A stretch of 64,000 bases of DNA. Source: Allium sativum (lineage: Eukaryota > Streptophyta > Magnoliopsida > Asparagales > Amaryllidaceae). Location: assembly GCA_030737875.1 (NCBI GenBank), contig CM060912.1:208953231-209017230 (forward strand), in the 5' to 3' direction. Positions 23,748-35,690 of the stretch are shown here, piece by piece. The position numbers were made by a program, and so were the translations under genes. A model generated the notes under the pieces. The model saw only the letters and a program-made list of their open reading frames with translations, did no database searches and was not told where the DNA came from. Every line of letters starts with the position of its first letter. The stretch's first letter is position 1.

Positions 23748-25098
23748 CGTATACAGACACACACATATGCAGGATTTATATACAGGAACTATTACTGAAG
23801 ACTGTACAGTTTAAAGATGTTAGAGATTCAGAATTCGCGTGATGTTTCAAGACTTATGAGTATTCAAGATTTCAAGAGTTCAAGAGTTCAAGATAAATAT
23901 AGTTATAGAGTCTAGATTATGTAAGAGTCTGAATAACACTCTAGGTTAAGATTCAAAATAATTTCAAATTCTGTTTTTCAATTTCTGATTTCAAATTCTA
24001 TTTTTCAATTTCTGATTTCAAATTCTGTTTTGAAATTCTATATTCAATATCTATCTTCTCTATTTTACTTTCAATTTTAATTTGGTTTTAAATTTAAGTT
24101 TTATAAGTTTCTACTTTATAAGTTTTATATATTTAATTTTATATACTTTATATTTATATAGTTTTAAACTCTATAATTTTATAATTATGTTTATATAGTT
24201 TATATTTATGTTTTCATATGATTTTCTACTTTATAATATTTATTTATAACACTATATTTTAATTCAAGAATTTCCAGAATTGTATATATATCAAAACACT
24301 TGAAATATGTTCAAATTTCAAATTTGTACATGTATATGTCGACATACTATATATACATGTCGACATATAACTGTCATTTGTTCAAAATTGAAAGGAAGTG
24401 TCTTTTCATTATTTGTGACGGTTCTGAGACGTTGCAACCTTTCACACACTATAAAAGGGTCTGATTTCGAATTTTTTATTACTTCTTCTTCTCCATCTTC
24501 ATTCCCTTTTATTACACCACTATTGTTTATAATTTTTATGATTTCTACACCTATACTCTGCCGAATTAAATTTTGTTTTCACTAATCTTCTTCTCTCTAC
24601 ACTCTCTACTCGTTACTCTCTAAATCAATTGCTATTGAAGAGTTATAAGGCTTTTTGTAATAGTTTGGGTTGTGTGAAATCGATGATATCCCTTATAGCC
24701 GGGAAATCAAGGACGGGTAATCGGTGGTATCCCTTGTAGCCGTGAAATCAAGGAGGTTGGAATCAGTTGTATCCCTTGTAGCCATGAAATCAAGGAGGTT
24801 GTAATTGATTATTGATATAGTAATAAAACTTTGCGCAATCCTACGTTGTGTGGGACTGGATGTAGGAGCAATCTCGAACCAGCTTAAAATCCGGTGTGTT
24901 CTTTCCTTTTCTGCACTTTACTTTTGTTTATATTTGTGTTTGTGTTTGATTCTGTGTCTATGATTGTCTCTGTGATGTTTGATTCATATAGTAGTTCACA
25001 TAAGTTTTACATTTTGTTTAAATTCTCAAAAACACTATTCACCCCCTCCCCCCTCTACTATTTGTTTGCCTTAACGATCCATTCCACAATCCCTTACA
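23635..25098 (+). repeat. 3' LTR of element F
   Basis: About 1464 bp, similar to 17077-18501 throughout. It ends CCCTTACA. TATAAAAGGG lies at 24450-24459, about 80 bp downstream of a pair of ATGTCGACAT palindromes (24336 and 24357). A TA run occupies about 23720-23748. Confidence 0.88.
24450..24459 (+). promoter_or_regulatory. TATA box in the F 3' LTR
   Basis: TATAAAAGGG follows CCTTTCACACAC. The homologous site in the 5' LTR is mutated. Confidence 0.65.
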
Positions 25099-26703
25099 GG
25101 AAATAGATCATCGCAAAGCTTAGAGTGATTTTGGATTGAAAAGGTTGTTTTTAATATTGGATATAATGACATTTACGAAGATGACTATTTTTTATATAAG
25201 TAACTGGTGGATTAGGAAGCCTAATATGGAGGATGTTCGGTACCTTAATGATATGATTGATGGAGATAGGAAGAAGCCCTCGAATATAAATGAGGGGAAA
25301 TGGAAGAAGATGAATAAAAAGGCGATGACAGTACCATGATCATTCGGTATTCCATTATGTGGCTAGTTGTTAATCCATAAAGTATTTGCAGGTCAAGTTT
25401 GTATCTTTATACGGGTCAAGGAGTGCTACAAGTAAGGCTTTTCTGGTTCGAAGGCTAGTAGAACTTAGATTCAATGAAGAAAAGTCTGTTGTAGAGTATT
25501 TGAATGAATTTAAAGATGTGGTCAATCAATTCGAAAATTTATAGGTCAATTTTGATGATGAGTTGCAAACTCTTTTGTTGATGAGTTCATTTTTTTAAAA
25601 ATTGGGAGAATATGGTTGTTTCATTGTGTAATTCCAATGCTAGTGGAGTTATCTCTTTGGAAACCGTACGAAGCAGCATTTTGAATGAGGAGCTAAAGAG
25701 ATAAGGGTTGAGTTTGAAATTGGTTCAAAGTGAGACTACAGTAGCAAGGAACTCGAGGAAGATATAATGTGGAAGAAGAAGAAGGAATCTAATGGTGTTA
25801 TCGTCTGTCATTATCATGGTAAGGAAGGTAACAAACATAGAAATTGCTACGCCTATAAAAGGGATCAGAAAAAGGCTGCGCATGGTGACAGTAATGATAA
25901 TGCACAGACAAATTTTGCTGAAGGTACCGGTAGTGATGCCTCTTGTGATGTCCTATTCAATGAAGCTAAGCCTTGGAAGATGGATTCAGTAGCCAGTTTC
26001 CACATCTGTAGTGATGTGAAGTGTTTTTCCTCTTATGAGAAGAATGTTGACATGATAAGGATGACCAATGAAGTAGAGTCACCTGTTTGTGGTATTGGAT
26101 CTATCCGGTTTCAGATGCATGATGGTGTGATTAAGGATGTCTCTGGAGTTAGACATATCCCCGCCAGTTTCCATAACCTTATTTCTCTCGGTCAGTTAGA
26201 TCGTGGTGGTTGCACTTATGAGACACAGGTGGAGTTTTGAGAGTGAAAAAGGGTGGTCATGTAATGACGAGAGGAGTTCTGGATGGTGGAAACCTTTATA
26301 GATTGGTTGGTTCTGTGGTCGACTGTGGAAGGAGAGTGATGGTTAAAGAACCTATTCCATAACAAGATGGAGAGGTTGATGTGGTCATTGCTGATGTTTT
26401 AGACAGAGGTCTTCATGTTGATGATGCTCGAGGGATCGACGAAGTTCGGGAAATGAGCACAGGTCAAGCGATAGACATGTGTCGAGTTGGAAAATCCAAA
26501 AAGATAAGTCGGAGATCTTTGTGGTATTTCAAACATTTTTAGACTGGTTTTGTGTGGTGCACCTCATGAGGGAGATGCATCACTTGCAGGTGGTGATTAA
26601 GTTTCCAATGTGGCTTTGACTGAGATAGGTGTCTTGTGAAAGAGTTAGTGATGACTTGTTGTTGATTGTTGAAATTATGATATGATTTCCTATCAAGATG
26701 GAG
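25099..26703 (+). pseudogene. Copia gag and protease of element E, broken
   Basis: Translation shows the gag core FLVRRLVELRFNEEKSV and EYLNEFKDVVNQF near 25430-25540, then stops. An open piece at 25767-26240 follows. Its first part carries a CX2C-type zinc knuckle remnant (CHYHGKEGNKHRNCYAYK; the fourth ligand is present, the first pair reduced). Its second part is a retropepsin of the copia type, where the usual DSGAS active-site triplet reads DSVAS and is therefore inactive. HNLISLGQLDRGGCTY follows as in copia proteases. The frame stops at 26240, with weak similarity (GNLYRLVG) continuing to about 26310. RT and integrase are missing. Confidence 0.75.
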
Positions 26704-27491
26704 TGTTGTAATTTTTGATACAAAATCACATATATGTTGAAGACGATGATGTGTTATGAAGCAGCTTTGTAGCGGAGAAGACGGTTCGTAAATTGGAGCT
26801 CATTGCAGGTGAAAAGGAGGAGTTTTCAGCTGGTTTCAGCATAGACGTCTGTCATAAAGGGATAAACATCTGAGCATGTGGAATGAGAAACCAGAGAGTT
26901 GTGACAGATGTATGACCAAAAGAAACATACATTTGAGCCGAAGAAGTGTGCGAAAAAAAAGTATACGCTGAAGGGTTTTTTCAACCCGAGTGTTTGGACA
27001 GACATCTGACCACCCCATCAAATGCCAGAGCCGATGTTTTCCTGTTTTTGACCAAGTTTTTTAGAATACATTTTGTGATATTTCTGAGGGGAAAATGGGA
27101 TATTTGCCGAGATCTTCTATTCTTCTATATAAACAGCTATCAGGAATGGATTATTAGTACTGAATTAAAGGCTTGTGACTATAATTAGTTGATCCAAGGG
27201 ATTGTCGCTATTCATCATTGCTCTTCTTCTCCAACAATATTTGTAGTCATTTAGATATTCTCTACCTTTCTAAATTAGGTTATTGATTCAGTTTTAATTT
27301 GTTTATTTTGGGGTTTATTCCATAGGCGTAAACAAAATTAATTTTTGCGAATCAATAAAGAGGGTGGAATAGCTTGTGTTTTTGTTTTATTATATACCCG
27401 CATGTTGTTTTCTATTAAAATTACTTTTAAGTAATTGGGTGAATAAGATCCTAGTGGGTAAACTGCTTCTGCATACAGTGCATACACCACA
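26704..27491 (+). repeat. Right LTR of element E
   Basis: 788 bp, uninterrupted, starting TGTTGTAATTT and ending ACACCACA. TATATAAAC lies at 27126-27134. Upstream are several motifs of the form ACGTCTG or ACATCTG (26846-27012). Confidence 0.85.
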
Positions 27492-27515
27492 AAAAACGAA
27501 AATCAAAAAACACGT

Positions 27516-28393
27516 TGTTAGCCTGCTTTTTGACCAAATCTACTTCAACTGAACTTTGAGAATTCAAATGAAATCATATTGACTTGAAATTTGAAATAAA
27601 CAATTAAAAGATGATAATGAAAAACTTGGAAAATTTGCGATTGCACAGGAACTAGGCCCAAAATTCGACCTAGACTCATGCTAGCCCACCCGATGAACCC
27701 TTTGAATAAATATCTTGATAAATCTACTATAATACTTCTTGCTTAAATGTTTTAGCAAAGATTAGGAGCTTTACTCTAATATTTACTAAGTACAAAGTGC
27801 CAAAAAGGTGGATAGCTAAGAGATCGAAAATTTTAACCTGAAGATGAATATAAAATAGATCAAACAACTTAACTAGATAGATAGAAGAACTAACAAAAGA
27901 GTTTGGTCAAAATTGGTCAAATCGTATGATTCGGCTCTGACTAGTTATGAATCGCCACTGAATTATCATGATAACTCATTATGGTGCGCAATTTTGGTAG
28001 AGACCCGACTCATCTTTCAGACTATGCTAATATTCAGCTTATGACATGATACATGCTTAATTCTCCTATAAATACCCATCTGCCTACAACTAAAGAAGGG
28101 CTCCATCTTCTTACTTTTCCTTGAAGATTATCGCAACTACTCTTTCAGATTCACTTCACTTATTGTTTTTTCTAAACTAATATTAACTCATCTAAAGGTA
28201 AACTAGATGTAGTCTAGAGAGATTCAACTAGTAGATGATAATAAAAACTGACTGAAGTAGACATAGGCAAGAGTACGTTGGATCATTTTAAAAACTATGT
28301 GTTTGTTTTACTGTTTTTCCCTCTTTTTTTATATATATCTGGATCAAAGCTTTCTACTTGGATTTTTGTGTTATTCCAATTTTCAAATCAACA
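27516..28393 (+). repeat. 5' LTR of element H
   Basis: 878 bp, with a TATA box TATAAATA at 28067-28074, about 325 bp before the LTR end. It is homologous to 54803-55600. Confidence 0.7.
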
Positions 28394-28396
28394 TTT

Positions 28397-28412
28397 TGGT
28401 GCTTTCATTAAG
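28397..28412 (+). other. Primer-binding region of element H
   Basis: TGGTGCTTTCATTAAG begins three bases past the LTR end. The TGG pairs with the CCA end of the priming tRNA. I cannot say which tRNA it is. Confidence 0.6.
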
Positions 28413-28989
28413 AATGAGTTTTTATTTAAGATTTAGAGAAGATAAAGAGGTCTAACACAGACCTAGAGTTGGAGGAATTTCATCTGAATATTGGGGAAAT
28501 TAAGAGGTGTCATTAAACTCTAATGTGTTTACCTATGTTATTAGGGAAGAGATAAAAAGAATGATGAAGGAGAGGCAAAATGGAATCATAGCTAAATAAC
28601 ATTAGATGATGGACAGCTTTTTCTAGATGATGGAGAGGAAATGGATGACTATATATGTAGGAATTCAAAATCAAACTCAAAGAAACAATGCAGGAGCTTT
28701 TGAAGTTGGATTGGAGTAAGTTGAAGCAGTACCCCCCCTCGAGAAGAACAATTTACACTTAGGGTAAAAGTTGGAGTTAGCACTAGAAAGGCTATGGATG
28801 GAGTGACTATAGAAACACTAAGAACTGGTGTAACTGGAGTATATGCTGGAATGAGTTAGAAGTGGAGGCAAGTCGATGGATAAGCATTGATCGAAAGAGT
28901 ATGAACTGGAGTATATGCCGGAAGTCTCCCATTAAACTAGCGGACATAATATTGCTTTGCACCAATATTTTTGCAAACCAACAGAATTC

Positions 28990-29620
28990 AGATCGATGAG
29001 ATGATTATGAAAATTATCAATGGTGGACCACCATATCAAAGCTTAGAGGATGTAAGCAAGGATCCATTCACTACTAATATTTAGAATGCGAGAAATCCTC
29101 CCTGTTTCAAGATTCCGATGTTGGAGCTGTAGGATTTAAAGATTTATTCAGTGGTTCATCTTATGGGATACATTAGACACATGGAAGTTTTGGTGCTCTG
29201 GAAAAGGTGATGATGTACTTTTTCCCACTTTACTTGACTGATTTAGTGGCAATTTGGTTTCAGTTTTCAGAAAATAGATTTATTTGTACTTGGATTGAAT
29301 TTATGGATCGGTCCTTGAGGAATTTCGAAATACATGTCTCAAGATTGAATAATGTGATGAAATTTCAACATTGAAGAAAAGACTAGAAAAGAGGCTATTT
29401 GACTAGATTCAACATAGCGGCTAGTGTGATTGACAAATCCGGTCTTCAATTGTATTGATGTTGATCGTTTCTAGTGTTGCAAACTATATATAATTTAAGG
29501 TTGCTTTGAAAAGAGATCAACCCATAGATATCACATAATTATATCTTGAGGAAGAAAGAAACTTGAATCATGAAGACACATCTTTTTAATGAGGTTAATG
29601 TAGTGGAAAATGGATCACTG
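28990..29620 (+). pseudogene. Ty3/gypsy gag of element H, heavily decayed
   Basis: Frame-by-frame translation gives the retrotransposon gag signature. DPFTTNI and NPPCFKIPMLEL near 29060-29135 are followed by HLMGYIRHMEVLVLW at about 29160-29205 and a CxFPHYLTD-like stretch. This is the usual start of a plant gypsy capsid domain (pattern PPxFKxPxxxxYxGxxDPxxHL). Stops and frameshifts occur every few tens of codons. Nothing is intact. Confidence 0.65.
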
Positions 29621-31206
29621 CATTTGGATCTTGGAAAGATAAAGGGAAAAGGAAATTTGATAATGATGATAGGGAGCTAAAATGGATAAGGAAAGGACTG
29701 AAGTTCTCGCCCCACACCTAATTAACGGAGACCCCAGAGAGGATATACCAAGAGACTAGGGGTAGATCCTCTATCGGAAACCATTCAATATTTAGGAGAA
29801 TAAATGTGGGAAATATTGCCTATATGAGGTAGATGGATATAACACCAATGACTACACGATTCTATGCGATTTGATTTGACATTTGGTTTGAAACAATCGG
29901 CTCCAAAAATATATAGGAAGCCTATCTGCGATGGTGTCGGTGGAGCAACCACTATCCACAATAAGGAACCACCATAGATTTGGTCTAATACAGGTAATGC
30001 TTTGATCCAGATGGACAAGGAAATGAGTGGGCTCATCTCTTACTCTCTAATTTTTCTTTCTTTGGATAATTATGATAAAACAACAGACCATTAAGATATG
30101 CGCTAAATCTAGATCTGTCTTTGGTCATGCTCTAAGTTGGATATTTTCTTAGGACTGTAGTAACTTTGGACTGCTTTCACATTTACAGGATCTAAATTGG
30201 ACCGTATGCATACTCTGATTCGGATGTCCAAGATGACTACCTTATATTTTCTGCTTGTTTTCTCTGAGTATTTGAAAATAAAAACTTCGATCGAAGAGTG
30301 ATGACTGATTTTGGATCATCGTAGTGCTTCCATCCCAATAGTTTGGGCTAGAGTCCATGGTGTAAGTCCCCTCATCGAAGTGTGAGTGGATGAGCTTGTT
30401 TGGACTTTGACTTCTATAGATCTAACATCCAGGGAGATGGCATCGGAGTTCTAGGAGGAAGTCAGGTCATTGAAAAATGAACGGATGCGATTTCTTAGGT
30501 TGCCTTAGGGAAAGGAGTTAGTCACGTCATGGGAGGGTGAAAAAGATGGGATGATTTAGTCATCATAGAGCTTATTCCCTTAGAGGCGAGTTGGAGTGCA
30601 AGAGCTAGAGAGTGACCGTATTGGTTTACTATCGTTTTAGTCCCTTATGAGACAGTGAGTTCTCTTATGGCAGAGCGAGCAGATTTTTGATTCAATGAGA
30701 ATCCATATAGGTTAAGCTTATTAGACAGTGAGTGAGTGGGCCTGATAGGTTGTTGAGTTCCTTCTACTAGAGAGTAAGTGCCCTTACTTGAGAATAACCA
30801 GGTCGGACTCGATATTTTACTAATATGCATAGAACCCTAAAGTGGACAAAGGACGATCCAGAGAGATTGAAACTCAGACTAAAAGATGGGGATGGACAGT
30901 ACAACAAAGCCATGCCTCGAAGCACATGCAAAGTATGCAAAAACATTTAAATACCTTATAACCAAACAAGGAGGATAAAAAAGATGGAATTTCTGAAATA
31001 TTGAATTAGACTTGGAAAGTTAGAAAACTTGATTATTATACCCGAAGAGCTTGATCTTGATTGGACTAGCTAAAGAGCTTGATTTTGACTAAAATTTGCC
31101 AAAGAGCTCAGTATTAGATTAGAAATAGAAAAGCAATTAACTACCATAATTATATTATGGAATTTATATGAGTTATATTTAGCAAAGCACACCATACATT
31201 CGAAAC
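29621..31206 (+). other. Decayed interior of element H
   Basis: There is no recognisable protease, RT or integrase. Three degenerate copies of an AAAGAGCTTGAT(T/C)TTGA motif occur at 31040-31115. The stretch ends at the insertion point of element G, whose target duplication begins at 31207. Confidence 0.6.
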
Positions 31207-31211
31207 GAGTA
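31207..31211. repeat. Target-site duplication of element G, left copy
   Basis: GAGTA here and TAGTA at 54782-54786 match at four of five bases, immediately outside the two LTR ends. Confidence 0.6.
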
Positions 31212-32144
31212 TATTAACGACATTTTTCGTTAACACCCGGATTGCAATATGTAAGGCATGTATGCATATGATTTATCATCGTCATGACTCAGGGTTACCA
31301 GGAAATGATACTAGGCCTATGATTTTAAGCCGAACTTCCTTTCTCGGGACATCAAACTCTTAAAACCTAGCGGACACTCATCTCGTTTTAGAAGGGATGA
31401 GTATCGTGCTTATTACACGATGGTATTTTAATTTGACCTTAGGAAAGTTATTTAACATGATGTTGTTATACTTCATGGGATTGATGATTTCCTGAGTCAT
31501 GATGATGACATTATGTACTACAATAAGAAGAAAATAGGCTAACGTTTCCCTTGAGTTCAAGGACGAAGGCATTGTAATATTCATCAACACCGATGATCCT
31601 TTCCATGTTAGATCCTCTCAAGAGAGGGACCTGAGCCACAATAGAGATCAGGTTAAAAATTCGTAGACGATTTCCTTACATCAATGTACGGGAAGCGTTA
31701 GGCTCAGTATGAGAATATGGACCAATCGTGGCGGATCCTTAGGGCGAGGAGAAGGAGACTTTGTGTTTCCACAATGACCTCTTCCTCCACCTCGGGGACG
31801 CCTTGGTTGATCTTCTCATCAGAAAGGTCGGTGTTAACTCCCTGTTTCATCATTATGGCACAACAAGATTAATGAATAGCAAGATGTATGAGATCCAGAA
31901 TCCTCCATTCATAGTTTAGAGATATATTACAAGAATTCATGGTTTTCTTCTCTTGAGAAGAAAAGAACTAATTTGAGAAATGAAAAGCGTGTCCCCTTTT
32001 TATGGAGCTCCTGGGGTTCTATTTATAGAGAATCCGGGGTCCCTCTATCTGTAAGGTGTTGGGCTCGAATAATTCCTCTGAACCGCTATTTTTCTTGGTC
32101 TCGGGTAACTAGATGTCGGTCATCCCCATGGTGCTGGCCATGGC
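31212..32144 (-). repeat. 3' LTR of element G, left part
   Basis: It starts on the plus strand as TATTAACGAC (TGTTAACAAC in the partner LTR) and is interrupted at 32144 by element A. TATTTATA at 32020-32027 is a minus-strand TATA box, also present in the other LTR at 54031-54038. Confidence 0.88.
32140..32144. repeat. Target-site duplication of element A, left copy
   Basis: ATGGC here and ACGGC at 44184-44188 match at four of five bases. The empty site can be compared at 54141-54160. Confidence 0.75.
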
Positions 32145-34204
32145 TGTGACGAAAAGGAATTTCGCTCGGTCCGAACCAGTCGCTAAACCGATCCAGACCG
32201 TTCGAAACGTCCTATCGTTTGAGAACAAGACAAATCAGAACGCATACGGAAGAACATTTCACTGTATATTACAACAATGCATCAGATTACAAGAATATAC
32301 AGAGTATGAATAAATATTACACAGAAATATCAGAGATTTAGATTACATTTAAATACATAGCAGCGGAAAATAATACAATACACAACTAGAAGTAGATATA
32401 CAGATACAAAGCTTTCCGGATATCATTCCAGTTGTAAACCAGGATTCTGTGAATATAAATCTGCAAAACCAAAACTACTAGCTGCCCGTGTCGAAAATAA
32501 GGGCACCCAGAGTTTAGGTTAAAACAATAAAATCCAGGTCAGTCATGTGACTGGTGTGAGAACTAAAACAGTTATTAATCTTTATTTTCAAAGTAAGGTA
32601 AATCAAGGGACCACGCCGTATAACACCTAACGGGTTTCCTCCCAAGAATACCAGTGCATAAAACAAACAGCGCAATGCTAAATAGAGAAAAATGAAGCTG
32701 TTATAAGACCCAGGTCCTATCACACAATGCAACGCAAGCCGGGGGATAGGGTTTTCCCTTATAACAGCCAAAGAATGCTTGATACGTTTTAAAACAAATC
32801 ATTTGATACTATTATCAGTGTATAGTGTATAAAATGACTTCAAATCACAAGTATCAATCATAGACGGCATGAATGCCCCATAACACTATGTCGCCATATA
32901 TAGGTTATACAATCAAAATCGCAAAGTCACGTATTTGGAAATTGGGTTTCCATCTATGAACCGAGGCTAGGGATCGTCCTCTACCGATTCGAGACGCTCT
33001 AGCCCGTGTCTCAGGAACAGAACGCATCGTCCCTTGGAGCGACAGGGCCGGTCCACCGACGTGGATTAAAATGCCTGAACACTGCGTTTCCCCGCCCTTT
33101 GGGGTGTAGGTGAGCCAACTTAATGACTCCATCGGACCCGGATCGTCCGATCAAACCGAGGCGCCTCGCAACAGCAACAACCACACAGGTGAAAAGTATA
33201 TAAATGTCAGGGCTGGTAGGTCACTGACACCACCCTAGCTAGAAAGAAACGCATGCCCTCCCTGAGGTCCTCTCCCGTTTTTGGTTCACAACCGAGGTGC
33301 GAGGCTCGCGAATCAACGTTACACAAAGCTATGCCCCACAGGCTGTGCTTTGATCATCACCACAAGACTTTGCTTTTCAACAGAAGCCTCGATCAATTGC
33401 ATCTTAGCATGCCACACCGGCAATTCACTCCATGCGTTTGATATCCATCAGTATATAACCCCTGAGCTCGTACGTCTCAGAGAAGGGCGTTAAGCAAGAG
33501 AATAAATTCTCTGCCGCCAAACAGATATATATTTAATAGAGATCAATCACACAGACTAAAATCCAATGTCAGATACACAGTCTATTTACAAGTTCGTTCT
33601 GGGTCTGAACGAAACCGGAGGCACCTAGTACCCCGCATATCCATCGATCTCCAAGTACGTCTGGACGATCACCAACTGTTTCCATCTTCTTGGGTGTACA
33701 GCCCAATCAAGATCATTAGTAATCACCCAAACGACGTGGAGACCTCCGGTCTTCGACCATCGTCTTCATCTTCGACTTATCGTCGTATCAGTTATTCAGA
33801 ATGGGATAAACCCGGTCTTCCCGAATAACTCGCGTATATTTTAAATAATTGTTACACAAACACAACATACGCCTCATTCCAATTCATCAGTCACTAACCG
33901 GAAATTAATCAAGAGAATAATTCCCTAAATATTAACCATGAAAGCCGAAACCAACATCAGATTAATATCCAGAAAACCATTCTGCTTGGCTAACCGACAG
34001 TTAGTTTCTAGATTTCACATTCATAGGGAAAGGTTCCCATTAATTTTATCCAAGATAAATTCCTTGAATTTATTCTTTAATCTACTTTTGAATATCAATT
34101 CAAACTAGTCGGGATTAACGAACCTTACCGAAGTAATCATTTATTTTAATTTCCCAATCCCAACCTATTCATCCCATGAAGTAAAACTGATAATACTTCA
34201 TATC

Positions 34205-34220
34205 TAACACCACGGTGTTA
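34205..34220. promoter_or_regulatory. Conserved 16-nt palindrome
   Basis: TAACACCACGGTGTTA pairs with itself over seven bases on each side. The same site is at 40733-40748 in the other LTR and, in matching orientation, at 61534-61549 in copy C. Its function is unknown. Confidence 0.6.
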
Positions 34221-34364
34221 TCGGTAAATTCAATTACCATTTCACGTTCAAATCTAATTAAAGATTTAACTATCGCCTGGAGCAAAAATGGTGATACTCC
34301 ATTCTCGATCTTTTCAATCTAATTAAAGATTTATTAAAACTCCACTTAGTTTTAATTTGTGACT

Positions 34365-34615
34365 GGGATAAAGAATCAGTGTCATTTGAAACACGGTTCA
34401 CGATAAACCCAAAATCCCATTCCATTAATTATCGGGTTAAAGAACGAGTGTTATTTGAAACACTGTCCACGATAAACCCAAAAATCAATATCAATTCAAT
34501 TCCAATTAAATATTATTTAATTGTTACACTTCATTAAATCTAAATAAAAAGATTTAATCTTTTCTCAACTGGGTTCAAGAACAGTGTTAATGAAGACACC
34601 ATTCACGACAAACCC
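34365..34615 (-). ncRNA. Three repeated hairpin units in the A 3' LTR
   Basis: Units at 34571-34615, 34434-34479 and 34365-34410 read, in element sense, GGGTTT(G/A)TCGTG-A..., then an inner stem of the type GTGT/ACAC with a 6-8-nt loop, then TTCTTxAACCC. The outer GGGTT pairs with AACCC. In the middle unit the inner stem is AGTGTT/AACACT, six perfect pairs. The inner-stem bases vary between units while pairing is kept. Annotated as a candidate structured RNA element; there is no evidence of a separate transcript. Confidence 0.5.
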
Positions 34616-35196
34616 AAATCACATTTGATATTAAATACAAGGCTGTGAATAGAAAATATATCGGCTTATGTTCAATATCAAATTCTACGACTAACAAATG
34701 TCGTATTGGGAATAACGATATATATATCTTTCAAATTCCCATAACAATATCTGTATCATCACGAAACCCAACATCGAAATATTCCGAAGGCAATTTCGAT
34801 TCAAATCCATTCTAATTCAAATATTGGAAATTCTGGTTATTTTCAAAACCATTTCAAATCCAATTTATTTATTTAAAAATAAATAGAATTATAGTTCTAG
34901 TTCAAAACTAGTTCATTTCGATAAAAATCTATTTTTATCTTTTCAAATATGGAGTTTTTCATCCCAATCCTTTCTAAATCATTTCTTATGATTTTACACA
35001 AATTATTAATATTTTTAATAATTTTATCAAGGCCCGTACAGTCGATTTCCATCAACGGCCATCGAACTGCACTTGCAGCGACCTTTTTCAAATTTGATTT
35101 GGACATAATTCCAAATCCAACCGTTAGATTTCTAATTTCTAATAATCGTTAGAAAGCTCTTTTCGATACGAACCCAACAGTTCCGGTTTCAGGAGA

Positions 35197-35211
35197 ATCC
35201 GACGGTCGGAT
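35197..35211. promoter_or_regulatory. Conserved ATCCGAC palindrome
   Basis: ATCCGAC-G-GTCGGAT also occurs at 41724-41738, 10824-10838, 60237-60251 (with C in the centre) and, with one change, at 11065-11079. It lies about 18 bp from an AACGG motif in each LTR. Confidence 0.55.
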
Positions 35212-35504
35212 CTCCCGTAATATCCGTTCGAAGTCAATGGTCGAAATTCGCGAACTGCCGCGGCACGGCGCGTTCTATTCAGGCCATTATATTATATATA
35301 TAATATATACTTCGTCGATTTCCTTTTAAAACATGCTTTATAAATCGTTTTTAAATTCATTTTCAAAACGGTTTCAACTTCATGTTCAATTTCAAATCAA
35401 AATTGAATATTCCAATATAAATTCGTTTTAAATTCATTTCAAATCGATTTCAATTCAAATTGATTTCTAATTCAATTTCAGTTCTAATTCAATTCAATTC
35501 AATC

Positions 35505-35690
35505 TCAATTCGAATTCATTTGTATTCAATTTCAATTCGAATTCATTTATATTCAATTTCAATTCGAATTCATTTATATTCAATTTCAATTCGAATTCAT
35601 TTATATTCAATTTCAATTCGAATTCATTTATATTCAATTTCAATTCGAATTCATTTATATTCAATTTCAATTCGAATTCATTTATATTCA
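35505..35690. repeat. 27-bp tandem array, seven units
   Basis: The unit is TTCAATTTCAATTCGAATTC plus ATTTATA. Since 27 is divisible by three, it creates long open frames on both strands that mean nothing. The other LTR has nine units (42027-42268). Confidence 0.95.

Larger units (their letters stand above)
17077..25098 (+). mobile_element. Element F: non-autonomous SIRE/Maximus-like copia retrotransposon
   Basis: The 5' LTR is 17077-18501, starting TGTTGGAGAATGG and ending CCCTTACA. An initiator-Met primer site follows at 18504-18515. The interior is about 5.1 kb, and the 3' LTR is 23635-25098, whose start has decayed to TATTGG. The flanking 5-mers GGAGA and GGAAA form a near-perfect target duplication. 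The interior ends with purine-rich tracts (CCAAAGGGGGAGAAA at about 23490, AAAAAGGGGCA at the LTR edge) typical of the SIRE lineage. No RT, integrase or protease was seen. The only gene-like stretch is 18665-19726, of unknown type. The element must have moved with proteins supplied in trans. Confidence 0.82.
14708..27491 (+). mobile_element. Ty1/copia element E, interrupted by two later insertions
   Basis: Two collinear LTRs (14708-17059 with an insert; 26704-27491) both start TGTTGT and end CCACA. The interior lies in 17060-17076 and 25099-26703 and encodes a decayed gag with zinc knuckle and a protease, so this is a copia element on the plus strand. The RT, RNase H and integrase parts are missing. 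Element F sits in the leader about 18 bp past the left LTR, and a solo LTR of the F family sits inside the left LTR. The flanks (AATGC on the left, AAAAA on the right) do not form a target duplication. Confidence 0.82.

Noticed and set aside
14708..27491. Target-site duplication for element E
   Set aside because: The flanking 5-mers AATGC and AAAAA do not match, so none is claimed.
32514..32771. 85-codon minus-strand frame repeated at 39042-39299 in the other LTR of A
   Set aside because: It is conserved only because the LTRs are duplicates. The homologous stretch in copy C (about 62880-63120) has several in-frame stops, so no protein is maintained.
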